A program made the position numbers and the translations under genes. DNA of 64,000 nucleotides from Pseudomonas denitrificans (nom. rej.) (GTDB lineage Bacteria; Pseudomonadota; Gammaproteobacteria; Pseudomonadales; Pseudomonadaceae), in contig NZ_CP043626.1 in the NCBI RefSeq assembly GCF_008807415.1, forward strand, positions 5,804,501-5,868,500. Direction: 5' to 3'. This document shows positions 1 through 8,589 of the stretch, one piece after another. Position 1 is the first letter of the stretch. The number at the start of each line of letters is the position of its first letter. Under the pieces are notes generated by a model that did no database searches, was not told the origin of the DNA, and saw only the letters and a list, made by a program, of their open reading frames with translations.

Positions 1-1245
1 GCCTTCGATGTTCAGCAGGGTCTTCTGCAGCAGCACCAGTTGCGGCTGCACTTCCATGTTGAAGCGCCGCGCGGTCTGGAACAGGCGCAGCAGCACCTGG
101 CCGAAGGAAATGTCCTTGAGCGGTTTCTCGAAGATCGGCTCGCACACGGTGCGGATCGCCGCTTCGAAATCATTGACCTTGGTTTGGGCCGGTACCCAGC
201 CTGAGTCGATGTGCAGTTGGGCGACCTTGCGGTAATCGCGCTTGAAGAAGGCGATCAGGTTGCGTGCCAGGTAATCCTGGTCCTCGTCGGTGAGGCTGCC
301 GACGATGCCGCAGTCCACCGCGATGTACTGCGGGCTCCACGGCGTGCGGGTGCTGACGAAGATGTTGCCGGGGTGCATGTCGGCGTGGAAGAAGCTGTCG
401 CGGAACACCTGGGTGAAGAAGATCTCCACGCCACGCTCGGCCAGCGCCTTGAAGTCGGTGCGCTGGTCGCGCAGGGTGTCCAGGTCGGTCACCGGAATGC
501 CGTAGATGCGCTCCATCACCAGTACCTTGGGGCGGCACCAGTCCCAGTAGACCTGGGGCACGTAGAGCAGCGGCGAGCCTTCGAAGTTGCGCCGCAGCTG
601 AGAGGAGTTGGCCGCTTCACGCAGCAGGTCCAGCTCGTCGTAGATGGTCTTCTCGTAGTCGCTGACCACTTCGGCCGGGTGCAGGCGGCGGGCGTCGGCG
701 GAGATGCGCTCGGCGGTGCGGGCGAGGATGTGCAGCCAGGCGATGTCGGAGCGGATCACCGGCTCCAGGTTCGGGCGGATGACCTTCACCACCACCTCCT
801 CGCCACTCTTGAGCTGCGCAGTGTGCACCTGCGCCACCGAGGCGGAGGCCAGCGGTTCGCGCTCGAAGCGGGAGAACACCTGCTCGATCTTCGCGCCCAG
901 CTGCTGCTCGATGAGCGCCACGGCCTGTTCCGGCGGGAAGGGCGGCACCTTGTCCTGCAGGAAGGCCAGCTCCAGGGCGATGTCGTCGGGGAGCAGGTCG
1001 CGGCGGGTGGAGAGTATCTGGCCGAACTTGATGAAGATCGGTCCGAGGTCTTCCAGCGCCAGCCGGATGCGCGCGCCACGGCTGAGGTCCAGCGGCTTGC
1101 GCGGCAGCCAGCGCCAGGGCAGCAGCCCGCCAAGCAGGCGCAGCCACCAGGGCAGGAAGGGCAGTTCGAGGACCATGTCGTCCAGACGGTAGCGGATGGC
1201 TACGCGCTGGATGCGCAGCAGGCGGCGGAAGGCGAGCAGCTTCAT
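1..1245 (-). CDS. ubiB: UbiB, ubiquinone biosynthesis kinase-like ATPase (3' end missing)
   Basis: This is a member of the UbiB/ADCK atypical kinase family, which supports the hydroxylation steps of coenzyme Q synthesis at the inner membrane. Only the first 415 codons are inside the window; the family is usually about 530 residues, so the C-terminal transmembrane helices are missing. The family-specific KFGQ motif is at residues 73-76, the alanine-rich nucleotide loop (ASASVAQVH) near 125-133, and the catalytic-type HADMHPGN motif is encoded at about 368-393. The ATG overlaps the ubiJ stop as ATGA, indicating translational coupling in an ubiE-ubiJ-ubiB operon. Confidence 0.97.
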   Translation of the reverse strand, partial: MKLLAFRRLLRIQRVAIRYRLDDMVLELPFLPWWLRLLGGLLPWRWLPRKPLDLSRGARIRLALEDLGPIFIKFGQILSTRRDLLPDDIALELAFLQDKVPPFPPEQAVALIEQQLGAKIEQVFSRFEREPLASASVAQVHTAQLKSGEEVVVKVIRPNLEPVIRSDIAWLHILARTAERISADARRLHPAEVVSDYEKTIYDELDLLREAANSSQLRRNFEGSPLLYVPQVYWDWCRPKVLVMERIYGIPVTDLDTLRDQRTDFKALAERGVEIFFTQVFRDSFFHADMHPGNIFVSTRTPWSPQYIAVDCGIVGSLTDEDQDYLARNLIAFFKRDYRKVAQLHIDSGWVPAQTKVNDFEAAIRTVCEPIFEKPLKDISFGQVLLRLFQTARRFNMEVQPQLVLLQKTLLNIEG

Positions 1246-1865
1246 GCGTCAGGCTTGATCTTCTGGGTCAGGCGGTTGATCCGCGCGTCGAGGCGGTCGA
1301 GGGACATCTTCAACTGGTCCAGCTCGGCGAAGCGCGCTTCGGCTTCGTGCTGGCCGACCAGGCTGCGGCTTTCCTCGGCGAGATAGTCGGCGAGGCTCAG
1401 GCGCAGGCTTTCCAGGCTGTCGCCGGCCCAGGCCATGCCGCCGCGCAAGCGCGCGCCGAGCAGGTGCGCGGGCACCGGGCCGAGCCAGCGGGAGACTTCG
1501 TATTCCCAGTCCAGCTCCAGGCTCTGGAGGATATCGGCCAGCTCCAGCAGCATTGCGCTGTCGCCGCCCATGGTCACTTCAGGGCTGTGCAGGACGCGGG
1601 TCTTGTCCTTGGCCAGCGCCAGTTGCAGCAGGCTGCCGGCGGGCGCGACGAGGGTGCAGTCGGCTGGCGCCTCGTGGTGCGCGGCCAGGTGCAGGCCGTC
1701 GGCGTCGGGCAGGATGAACAGCCGCAGCGCGGGGGCCTGGCAGTCCACTTCCAGCACCTTGCCGGCGAGCCGGCCGAGACGCCGCAGGGCCACGCCATCG
1801 AGCCGCAGCACGCGGTTGACGGTGGCTTCGGCGCTGGCCAGGGCGGCCTGCAGGAGCAGGGTCAT
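1242..1865 (-). CDS. ubiJ: UbiJ, ubiquinone biosynthesis accessory factor (SCP2-like)
   Basis: The 207-residue protein has an N-terminal SCP2-type lipid-binding domain (about residues 15-120) and a C-terminal heptad-like helical end ([19 protein letters not shown]). UbiJ is a lipid-binding subunit of the soluble UbiE-UbiI complex that makes coenzyme Q. Its ATG shares one base with the ubiE stop (TGATG), and its TGA overlaps the ubiB start, so the three genes are translationally linked. I chose this start because of that overlap; the upstream open frame only shadows ubiE. Confidence 0.93.
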   Translation of the reverse strand: MTLLLQAALASAEATVNRVLRLDGVALRRLGRLAGKVLEVDCQAPALRLFILPDADGLHLAAHHEAPADCTLVAPAGSLLQLALAKDKTRVLHSPEVTMGGDSAMLLELADILQSLELDWEYEVSRWLGPVPAHLLGARLRGGMAWAGDSLESLRLSLADYLAEESRSLVGQHEAEARFAELDQLKMSLDRLDARINRLTQKIKPDA

Positions 1866-2647
1866 CAGGGCTTGATGCCGCGGTGCAGGGCGACCACGCC
1901 GCCGGTCATGTTGTGGTAGGTGACGCGGTCGAAGCCGGCCTCCACCATCATCGACTTCAGCGTTTCCTGGTCGGGGTGCATGCGGATCGATTCGGCGAGG
2001 TAGCGGTAGCTCTCGGAATCGTTGGTCACCAGCTTGCCCATCAGCGGCAGCAGGGTGAAGGAGTAGGCGTCGTAGGCCTTGGACAGCAGGCTGCTGGTGG
2101 GCTTGGAGAATTCCAGCACGAGCAGGCGGCCGCCGGGCTTGAGTACCCGCAGCATGGAGCGGATCGCTTCGTCCTTGTGGGTGACGTTGCGCAGGCCGAA
2201 GGCGATGGTCACCGCGTCGAAGTAGTTGTCGGGGAACGGCAGCTTCTCGGCATCGGCCTGGACGAAGTTGACGTTGCCGGCGACGCCGCTGTCGAGCAGC
2301 TTGTCGCGGCCGACCTTGAGCATCGAGGCGTTGATGTCGGCCAGCACCACTTCGCCGGTCGGGCCGACCAGGCGGGAGAACTGGCGGGTCAGGTCGCCGG
2401 TACCGCCGGCGATGTCCAGCACCCGGTTGCCGGCGCGCACGCCGGACAGCTCGATGGTGAAGCGCTTCCACAGACGGTGGACGCCACCGGACATCAGGTC
2501 GTTCATCAGGTCGTACTTGGCGGCGACCGAGTGGAATACCTCGGCGACCTTCTCGGCCTTCTCGCTCTCGCGCACGGTCTTGTAGCCGAAGTGCGTGGTG
2601 GGATCGGCGCTGTCCTGGCCGGCTTGGGGCTTGCGCGGTTCGCTCAT
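1865..2647 (-). CDS. ubiE: UbiE, demethylmenaquinone/ubiquinone C-methyltransferase
   Basis: This SAM-dependent methyltransferase of 260 residues methylates the C2 position of the benzoquinol intermediate in ubiquinone synthesis. The N-terminal region [15 protein letters not shown] is typical of the family, and the SAM-binding motif reads [12 protein letters not shown] longer reading frame exists upstream, but the ATG at 2647 gives the normal length. It is the first gene of ubiE-ubiJ-ubiB and is divergent from the small PHA-system gene at 2789, leaving a 141-bp shared promoter region. Confidence 0.97.
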   Translation of the reverse strand: MSEPRKPQAGQDSADPTTHFGYKTVRESEKAEKVAEVFHSVAAKYDLMNDLMSGGVHRLWKRFTIELSGVRAGNRVLDIAGGTGDLTRQFSRLVGPTGEVVLADINASMLKVGRDKLLDSGVAGNVNFVQADAEKLPFPDNYFDAVTIAFGLRNVTHKDEAIRSMLRVLKPGGRLLVLEFSKPTSSLLSKAYDAYSFTLLPLMGKLVTNDSESYRYLAESIRMHPDQETLKSMMVEAGFDRVTYHNMTGGVVALHRGIKP

Positions 2648-2788
2648 GGCGTTTGTACCCTGGAAGTCAGTGGCGGGCATTCTAACAGGATGCAGAGAAA
2701 ACGCCGCCCCGGTCACGCCGCCGGCGGGGTGCGGCGATACGGCGCGGCGCGTATGATCGGCGGGGTCAGTCAACTGCGGAGTTCCAGC

Positions 2789-3064
2789 ATGTCCCGTATC
2801 CACGTCGAACGTTCCCACTCCCTCGGCCTCGAGGCCGCCCGCGCCAAGGCGGAAAAGCTTGCCGACAAGCTCACCCGCGAGCACGGCGTGAGCAGCGAGT
2901 GGCAGGGCGACACCCTGCTGTTCAAGCGCAGCGGCGTGGACGGGCGCATCGAAGTGGGCGCGGACAAGGTTGCGGTGGACGTGAAGCTGGGCCTGATGCT
3001 CTCGGCCATGGGCGGCCTGCTCAAGGGCGAGATCGAGCGCGCGCTGGACAAGGCGCTGGCCTGA
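2789..3064 (+). CDS. Polyhydroxyalkanoic acid system family protein (small)
   Basis: The 91-residue protein resembles the short family annotated as a putative PHA-system protein (PHA_gran_rgn type). It begins [13 protein letters not shown], has a lysine- and alanine-rich helix at about 14-32, a beta-rich centre and a C-terminal helix. It has no signal peptide or membrane segment. It lies just upstream of phaI-phaF in the same orientation, which fits a role at the PHA granule, but no biochemical function is known to me. I chose the ATG at 2789 because the frame upstream only shadows ubiE. Confidence 0.85.
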   Translation: MSRIHVERSHSLGLEAARAKAEKLADKLTREHGVSSEWQGDTLLFKRSGVDGRIEVGADKVAVDVKLGLMLSAMGGLLKGEIERALDKALA

Positions 3065-3073
3065 TTCCCTGCC

Positions 3074-3108
3074 GGCCCCGCTCCCCGCGGGGCCATGCCG
3101 TTTTCGGG
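3074..3108 (+). terminator. Possible terminator after the small PHA-system gene
   Basis: A perfect 8-bp GC stem (3074-3081 with 3087-3094) has a 5-base loop and is followed, after six bases, by a short T tract. The T run is weak, so termination may be partial. It separates the 2789 gene from the phaI promoter region. Confidence 0.4.
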
Positions 3109-3140
3109 CGGCGCCGGCTTTCCTACAAAGCCTGGTATGT

Positions 3141-3162
3141 GTTTTCTAATTTTCCCCGATAC
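3141..3162 (+). promoter_or_regulatory. Motif upstream of phaI shared with phaC1
   Basis: The block beginning GTTTTCTAA, continuing with TTTTCCCCGA and ending TAC lies about 70-90 bp before the phaI ATG. A closely matching block lies upstream of phaC1 on the opposite strand (10507-10530). Here it sits inside a longer inverted repeat, GGTAT at 3134-3138 and ATACC at 3159-3163. A common regulator of both pha transcripts, such as PhaD, is the natural candidate; this is inference. Confidence 0.55.
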
Positions 3163-3233
3163 CTTGGCTCGCAGTCCCGCCTTTCGCGGGCAGCTATTCG
3201 ACATCATCGAATCCGAATCTGTGAGGTGCCACC

Positions 3234-3644
3234 ATGGCCAAGGCTGTCAGCAAGAAGAAAGTCGTAGAACTCGAATCCTCCCTCTACTCCGATGCCAAGC
3301 ACTACGCGCGGCAGATCTGGCTCGCGGGCCTGGGCACCTACGCCAAGGTCGGCCAGGAAGGCAGCGAGTACTTCAAGGAACTGGTCAAGTCCGGCGAGTC
3401 CGTCGAGAAGAAAGGCCGTGACCTGGTGAGCACCCAGATCGACGCCGCCAACGACACCGTCAAGGGTCGTCTGCACAGCGTCAAGGCCAAGCTGAACTTC
3501 GACAGGATCGAAGAGGCGTTCGATGCGCGCGTGTCCTCCGCCCTCAACCGAATCGGAATTCCCTCCAGGCGTGATGTGGAGGCGCTCTCTGCTAAGCTGG
3601 ATGAGCTGAGCGCAGTGCTCGAGCGTGTCGCGAGAACCCAATAA
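3234..3644 (+). CDS. phaI: PhaI, PHA granule-associated phasin
   Basis: The 136-residue phasin coats medium-chain-length PHA granules. It carries the phasin core with the motif YARQIWLAGLGTYAKVGQEG near residues 24-43, which recurs almost unchanged in PhaF, and a C-terminal coiled-coil-like stretch (DVEALSAKLDELSAVLERV). There is no alanine/lysine/proline tail. A GAGG ribosome site precedes the ATG. It lies 10 bp upstream of phaF and is almost certainly cotranscribed. The pair faces phaD-phaC2-phaZ-phaC1, the classic mcl-PHA arrangement of Pseudomonas. Confidence 0.95.
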   Translation: MAKAVSKKKVVELESSLYSDAKHYARQIWLAGLGTYAKVGQEGSEYFKELVKSGESVEKKGRDLVSTQIDAANDTVKGRLHSVKAKLNFDRIEEAFDARVSSALNRIGIPSRRDVEALSAKLDELSAVLERVARTQ

Positions 3645-3654
3645 GGAGAGCAGG

Positions 3655-4602
3655 ATGGCTGGCAAAAAAACTACCGATAAAAAAGAGTCCAGTTGGATCG
3701 GCGAGATCGAGAAATACTCGCGGCAGATCTGGCTGGCTGGCTTGGGGGCCTACTCGAAGGTCAGCAAGGACGGCAGCAAGGTGTTCGAGACCCTGGTCAA
3801 GGACGGCGAGAAGGCTGAGAAACTGGCCAAGACCGAAGTCGAGGGTGCGGTGAAGACCTCCACCCGTTCCGCGAAGGCGCGCGTGGATGCCGTCAAGGGC
3901 GCCGCGATCGGCAAGTGGGGCGAGCTGGAAGAGGCCTTCGACAAGCGCCTGAACAGTGCGATCTCGCGCCTGGGCGTGCCGAGCAGCCGTGAAGTGAAAG
4001 ACCTGCACAGCAAGGTCGACAGCCTCACCAAGCAGATCGAGAAGCTCACCGGCGTCAGCGTCGCCAAACCGGCCGCCAAGGCCGCCGCCAAACCCGCAGC
4101 GAAAGCCGCCGCCAAACCGGCCGCGAAACCCGCTGTGAAGACCGCGGCTTCCAAACCGGTTGCCAAGGCTGCTGCCAAACCTGCAGCGAAGCCGGCCGCC
4201 AAGCCCGCTGCCAAAGCCGCCGCCAAACCGGCTGCCAAGGCTGCCGCGAAACCCGCTGCCAAGCCTGCCGCGAAGCCGGCTGCCAAGGCTGCGGCCAAGC
4301 CTGCCGCGAAACCGGCTGCCAAGCCCGCTGCTGCGAAAGCCGCCGCGAAGCCTGCTGCCAAACCCGCTGCAAAACCGGCTGCCACCGCCAAGCCTGCCGC
4401 TGCGAAACCTGCAGCCAAGCCGGCCGCGGCGAAGAAGCCTGCCGTGAAGAAGCCCGCTGCGCCCAAGGCTGCCGCCAAGCCGGCTGCTGCGAAACCGGCA
4501 ACCGCTCCGGCCGCCACTCCGGCTCCGTCGGCTCCCGCCGCCGCGCCGGCCGTGACGCCGTCCGCCGCTGCTCCGGCAACGCCGCCGCCGTCCCAGGCCT
4601 GA
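3655..4602 (+). CDS. phaF: PhaF, phasin with histone-H1-like AAKP tail
   Basis: The 315-residue protein has an N-terminal phasin domain (about 1-140) containing RQIWLAGLGAYSKVSKDGSK and a leucine-zipper-like stretch (DLHSKVDSLTKQIEKL). A long C-terminal tail of repeated AAKP units follows from about residue 145. In P. putida this type of tail binds DNA and helps distribute granules between daughter cells. The ATG at 3655 is preceded by AAGGAGAG; an earlier in-frame codon would run back into phaI. The tail gives the DNA a tandem repetitive character and strong antisense open frames that are not genes. Confidence 0.96.
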   Translation: MAGKKTTDKKESSWIGEIEKYSRQIWLAGLGAYSKVSKDGSKVFETLVKDGEKAEKLAKTEVEGAVKTSTRSAKARVDAVKGAAIGKWGELEEAFDKRLNSAISRLGVPSSREVKDLHSKVDSLTKQIEKLTGVSVAKPAAKAAAKPAAKAAAKPAAKPAVKTAASKPVAKAAAKPAAKPAAKPAAKAAAKPAAKAAAKPAAKPAAKPAAKAAAKPAAKPAAKPAAAKAAAKPAAKPAAKPAATAKPAAAKPAAKPAAAKKPAVKKPAAPKAAAKPAAAKPATAPAATPAPSAPAAAPAVTPSAAAPATPPPSQA

Positions 4603-4622
4603 CCGGTCTGCTGCAACACCCA

Positions 4623-4647
4623 CGCCCGGCCTCGCGCCGGGCGTTTT
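4623..4647 (+). terminator. Rho-independent terminator of phaIF
   Basis: A perfect 8-bp stem (4623-4630 with 4636-4643) closes a 5-base loop and is followed by TTTT. It lies 20 bp after the phaF stop, between phaF and the convergent phaD. The T tract is on the plus strand only. Confidence 0.85.
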
Positions 4648-4680
4648 CATTCTCTCAACGCAAAAGCCTGCAGGGATCAG

Positions 4681-5295
4681 TCAGGGGGCGAGGTAGCGCT
4701 TGGCGAGTCGCTCGGCGATCAGTTGCGAGTCCGGGCGCAGATGCGGCGCTACCAGCATCATGACCTGGAACACCACCTGGCGGACGTCGCCCTCGTGGCC
4801 GAGGATGCGCTGGTAGTCGAGGGAGAACAGCAGCGTCAGGGTGATCTGCTCCACCAGCTGGCCGAGGGCTTCGGTGTCGCTGGCCAGTTCGTCCTGCGCC
4901 TTGAGTTGCGCCAGCAGGGTGGCCAGGGTGCGCTTGAGCTGGTTGAGCCAGGCCCGCACGCCACGGGCGAGCTTGGGCAGGCGCCCGGCGAGGTTGGAGA
5001 GGTCCTGGAATAGGAAGCGGTAGTGCGCCAGGCGCTCGACGATCAGGTGCAGGAACAGCCAGTAGTCCTCGGCGCCCAGCTGCACGTCTTCGGGCGGGTC
5101 GAGCAGCGGCGCCAGTTCGTCCTGGAAACGCTCGAACAGCGCCAGCACCAGCGGTTCCTTGCCGTGGAAGTGGTAATAGAGATTGCCCGGGCTGATGCCC
5201 AGTTCGGTGGCGATCTCCAGGGTTGAAACGTTGGGCTCGCCCTGCTCGTTGAACAGCTGCAGGGCGCATTCGAGAATCCGGTCGCGCGTTTTCAT
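4681..5295 (-). CDS. phaD: PhaD, TetR-family regulator of the pha genes
   Basis: The 204-residue protein has a TetR helix-turn-helix at about residues 5-50 (RILECALQLFNEQG and LGISPGNLYYHFHGKE) and a helical ligand-binding C-terminal part. PhaD of P. putida activates both the phaC1 and phaI promoters and senses a fatty-acid-derived CoA metabolite. Here it is the last gene of the minus-strand set, separated from phaC2 by 274 bp that contain a palindromic repeat, so it may have its own promoter. Start ATG at 5295 gives the usual family length. Confidence 0.94.
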   Translation of the reverse strand: MKTRDRILECALQLFNEQGEPNVSTLEIATELGISPGNLYYHFHGKEPLVLALFERFQDELAPLLDPPEDVQLGAEDYWLFLHLIVERLAHYRFLFQDLSNLAGRLPKLARGVRAWLNQLKRTLATLLAQLKAQDELASDTEALGQLVEQITLTLLFSLDYQRILGHEGDVRQVVFQVMMLVAPHLRPDSQLIAERLAKRYLAP

Positions 5296-5417
5296 CCGTG
5301 TTCAGGTTCCAGCCGCAGTGGGGCCGACGATAGCTTCGGGAGAGGGTGGCTGCCAATTGCTGTGCGGCAAACTTCTGCATGGTGCCCCCGCGACGTGGGT
5401 TGCCAGGGCATCTGCGC

Positions 5418-5494
5418 AGGATGGTGTGGAGCGTAGCGATACCCATCGACTCAGCGCGCCGTCAGCATGGGTATCGCTGCGCTCCACCCATCCT
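5418..5494. repeat. Palindromic intergenic repeat between phaC2 and phaD
   Basis: A roughly 77-bp imperfect hairpin runs from AGGATGG (5418-5424) to CCATCCT (5488-5494). The arms share the core GGAGCG-AGCGATACCCAT and its complement. It has no coding potential. Repeats with this type of core are common between genes in the P. aeruginosa group. Confidence 0.7.
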
Positions 5495-5569
5495 ACGAGA
5501 GCGTTCTACGGTGCCAGTGGAAGGCGCGGAGCGAACAACCCGCAACGGGTTGCCCGATCCATGCTTGCC

Positions 5570-7252
5570 TCAGCGTACGTGCACGTAGGTGCCCGGCGCG
5601 GCTTCCTTGGCCGGATAGTCGGCGTTGCCCAGCTCGAAGTTCACCGGCCGGCGTTCGCCCGAGCGCTCCTGGATCCACTCCAGCCACAGCGGCCACCAGC
5701 TGCCTTCCTGGCGCTTGGTGTCGTAGTACCAGGCGCGTGGGTCGGAGCTGATCTTGCCGTTCTCGAAGTAGCAGGCCTTGGGGTTGCCCGGCGGGTTGAG
5801 GATGCTCTGGATGTGCCCGCTGTTGGACAGCACGAAGCGCGTGTCGCCGCCCAGCAACTGGGCCGAGCGGTACACCGCGTCCCACGGGGTGATGTGGTCG
5901 GTGATGCCGGCAACGTGGAAGTTGTCCACCGCGACCTTCTTCAGGTCGATGGCGCTGCCGTTGACTTCCATGGCGCCGGGGCGGGCCAGCGGGTTGTGCT
6001 TGAAGAAGTCTAGGAAGTCGCCGTGCAGTGCGGCGGGCAGCCGTGTGTTGTCGTTGTTCCAGTAGAGGATGTCGAAGGCCGGCGGCTGCTTGCCCAGCAG
6101 GTAGTTGTTGACCCAGTAGTTCCAGATCAGGTCGTTGGGGCGCATCCAGGCGAAGATCTTCGCCATGTCGCGGCCGTCCAGTACACCGTGCTGGTAGGAG
6201 CGGCGCTTGCTGCTCTCCAGGGTCTGCTCGTCGGCGAACAGCGCGGCCGGGGTCTCCACCTGGCTGTCCAGCAGGCTCACCAGGTAGGTGGCGCTGGCGA
6301 CCTTGCGCAGTTGTCGGCGCGCCTGCAGGTGGCCCTGCAGCGCGGCGATGGTCAGCCCGCCGGAGCAGGCGCCCATCAGGTTGACGCTGCGGCTGCCGCT
6401 GATGGAGCGGCATACGTCGATGGCCTCGTCCAGCGCGGTGACGTAGGTCGACAGGCCCCACTCGCGGTGGCGCGCGTCGGGGTTGCGCCAGCTCACCATG
6501 AACAGCTGCAGATTGTTCTTCAGGGCGTACTGGACGAAGCTCTTTTCGCTGGTCAGGTCGAAGATGTAGAACTTGTTGATCTGCGGCGGCACGATCAGCA
6601 GCGGCTTGGCATGCAGGTGCTCGCCCATCGGCTTGTACTGGATCAGTTCCAGCACCTCGTTGCGGAACACCACCGCGCCGGGCGTGGTGGCCAGGTTCTG
6701 GCCGATCTCGAAGGCGCTGCGGTTGACCTGGCTGGGCATGCCGCCGTTGTGCATCAGGTCGTCGAGCAGGTGCTGCGCGCCCTTGAGCAGGCTCTGCCCT
6801 CCGGTGTTGAACAGCTCTTTCACCGCCAGCGGGTTGAGCAGGGTGTTCGATGGCGAGGCGGCGTCGGAGAGTATCGACAAGAGGAAGCGCGCGCGGGCGC
6901 GGTCGTCGCTGTTCAGGTCGCTCTCGTCGACCCAGGCCAGCAGTTGCTTCTGCCACGCCAGGTAGGCCTGTACGGTGCGCCGGTAGAAGGGGTTCAGTCG
7001 CCAGGACGGGTCCTGGAAGCGTGCGTCCTGCGGGTTGGGCTGCAGCGGCGAGTCGCCGATCAGCACCTTGCCCACCTGCTTGCCGAAGGCCGCCAGGTGC
7101 TTCGCCGAATGGACCGGCCGACGCACGCCCTGCAGCGCCAGCATGCGCAGGGTGGACAGCATGTCCTTGCCGCGCAGGCCGACCATCGCACTCTGCGCAT
7201 TCATGTATTGGGTGGGGACGGGGACGCTACCAGGCTCAGCTTTCTCTCGCAT
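5570..7252 (-). CDS. phaC2: PhaC2, class II PHA synthase
   Basis: The 560-residue synthase polymerises (R)-3-hydroxyacyl-CoA into medium-chain-length PHA. The lipase-like box GACSGG places the nucleophile at Cys296; Asp452 (TDHITPW) and His480 (SNSGHIQS) complete the triad. The start MREKAEPGS at 7252 has ACGGAG eight bases upstream and gives the length of other PhaC2 proteins; the further upstream in-frame codons are not conserved. It lies downstream of the broken phaZ, with a 333-bp gap holding an unusual inverted-repeat element, so it may be transcribed apart from phaC1. Confidence 0.97.
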   Translation of the reverse strand: MREKAEPGSVPVPTQYMNAQSAMVGLRGKDMLSTLRMLALQGVRRPVHSAKHLAAFGKQVGKVLIGDSPLQPNPQDARFQDPSWRLNPFYRRTVQAYLAWQKQLLAWVDESDLNSDDRARARFLLSILSDAASPSNTLLNPLAVKELFNTGGQSLLKGAQHLLDDLMHNGGMPSQVNRSAFEIGQNLATTPGAVVFRNEVLELIQYKPMGEHLHAKPLLIVPPQINKFYIFDLTSEKSFVQYALKNNLQLFMVSWRNPDARHREWGLSTYVTALDEAIDVCRSISGSRSVNLMGACSGGLTIAALQGHLQARRQLRKVASATYLVSLLDSQVETPAALFADEQTLESSKRRSYQHGVLDGRDMAKIFAWMRPNDLIWNYWVNNYLLGKQPPAFDILYWNNDNTRLPAALHGDFLDFFKHNPLARPGAMEVNGSAIDLKKVAVDNFHVAGITDHITPWDAVYRSAQLLGGDTRFVLSNSGHIQSILNPPGNPKACYFENGKISSDPRAWYYDTKRQEGSWWPLWLEWIQERSGERRPVNFELGNADYPAKEAAPGTYVHVR

Positions 7253-7357
7253 GAACAGCACTCCGTAAAGGGTCCGACCTGACAATGGCGACGCAAGGCC
7301 TGTACCAGAATCGGGAAACTCCCGTTCCAGACGCCTGCCGCCGGTTCGAGGGGTGTG

Positions 7358-7489
7358 CACGGGTATCGACGCGAGAGGGCAACTGCCCGAAAACAGGGCA
7401 GCGGATCAGCAGCCGGGCTGCCCTGCGGTCACCTTCGAAGGTGGCCGCAGCGCGGGTCCCGAATCAGGCGCTACGTGTCGATACCCGTG
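7358..7489. repeat. 132-bp nested inverted-repeat element, MITE-like
   Basis: Perfect 13-bp terminal inverted repeats (CACGGGTATCGAC at 7358-7370, complement at 7477-7489) enclose two further hairpins. One is a 9-bp stem (7394-7402 with 7417-7425). The other is a 24-nt palindrome at 7425-7448 pairing at 11 of 12 positions. No reading frame fits. It occupies most of the phaZ-phaC2 gap (7253-7585). It could be a non-autonomous mobile element, a structured RNA or a terminator/regulatory region for phaC2; the sequence alone does not decide. Confidence 0.6.
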
Positions 7490-7585
7490 AACACGCCTGT
7501 TTGTTGTTCGGCTCTTTAAAAAAAGTGCCTGCGCAGCGATCGGTCAAGGCAGGATGCCCGCCGACTGTGACGAAGCTGTGATGCT

Positions 7586-8589
7586 TCAGCTGGCTTTCGG
7601 AGCGAAAGGCCGGGGATGGATGATCGCGCGCTGCCGTTCTTCCTGGAGGAATTTCATGATGATCGGCGCCACCGTTTCCGCGCGGGTCACCAGGAACAGG
7701 TGGCCGTCGTCGATCACGTGCAGCTCGGAGTTGGGGATGCGCCAGGCGATCATGCGCATGTTGATCAGCGGGATGATCGGGTCGTCGTCGCCGGCCAGGA
7801 TCAGCGTCGGCTGACGGATCTTGTGCAGCCAGTGGATGCTGGTCCAGCCCAGGCCGGCGAACAGTTGCCAGTAGTAGCCCATCTTGCCGGACGAGCGCAC
7901 CTTGCTGGCGAAGGCCATGGCCAGCTTCGGATCGCGGCGGAAGGCGCCGCCGTATATGTCCGGGGCGATGTGCACGCCATAGGACGGCTGGATGTAGCGC
8001 CGCGGGCTGGCCATGCGCCAGAGCACCCGCGGCTTCCCCGGCACCATCACCGCGCCGGCGGCAGTGGCGGCGAGGATCAGCTTCTTGCAGCGCTCGGGGT
8101 AGTCATGGGCGAACTGCTGCGCCAGGGCGCCGCCCAGGACACGCCGATGGCCGTCACCTGGCCGTAGTCCAGGTAGTCGAGCATCCGCGCGGCCAGCTTC
8201 GCCAGGCCGGGGAAACGGTACGGCGTGCTGGGCGTGGACGAGCCGCCGACGCCGGGGACGTCGAAGGCTATCACCTCCAGGTCCGGGTCCAGCGCGGCGA
8301 CGAAGGGGAAGACCAGTTCCAGGTTGGCGCCGATGCCGTTGAATATCAGCAGCGGCGTCATGTGCCTCTTGCCCGGACGCACGGCGGTGCGGATGGTCTG
8401 CCCGTCGAGCTCGATGGTGCGGAACTCGAAGGGCTGCGCCGCCGGCGCCTTGCTCGGCAGGATCTCCTCCGCGCTGCGCTTGCTGCGCGCGCGCCGGCTC
8501 GTCGGCGCGGCCACTTCCACGGCCTGCGACGATTCTGGGGTGTTGGCGTCGTCCACGGCGCCGGCTTGCGGGAGGAGTTCTGTTTTCAT
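7586..8589 (-). pseudogene. phaZ: PhaZ, intracellular PHA depolymerase, frameshifted
   Basis: The two halves together match the alpha/beta-hydrolase PHA depolymerase of Pseudomonas, but they are in different frames. The N-terminal half (start 8589, stop at 8077) runs to YGQVTAIGVSW and then derails into APWRSSSP. The C-terminal half resumes with VMVPGKPRVLW and holds the Asp (AGDDDP) and His (DDGHLF) of the triad. One G (plus strand C, near 8133-8135) is missing where family members read GVSWGGALAQQF, just after the nucleophile serine. Restored, the protein would be 334 residues with a roughly 50-residue low-complexity N-terminal extension. The start overlaps the phaC1 stop (ATGA). It is either a true mutation or a sequencing error. 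Confidence 0.9.

Noticed and set aside
211..1386. Long plus-strand reading frame opposite ubiB and ubiJ
   Set aside because: It is the antisense of two recognised genes, with low-complexity His/Gln/Val-rich translation typical of high-GC shadow frames.
4060..4450. Tandem repeat that might be read as a CRISPR-like array
   Set aside because: The repetition is the coding sequence of the PhaF tail; there are no constant repeats with unique spacers and no cas genes.
3750..4619. Long minus-strand frames opposite phaF
   Set aside because: They translate the complement of the AAKP repeats into repetitive Ala/Gly or Arg/Gln peptides; no start signal or homology is apparent.
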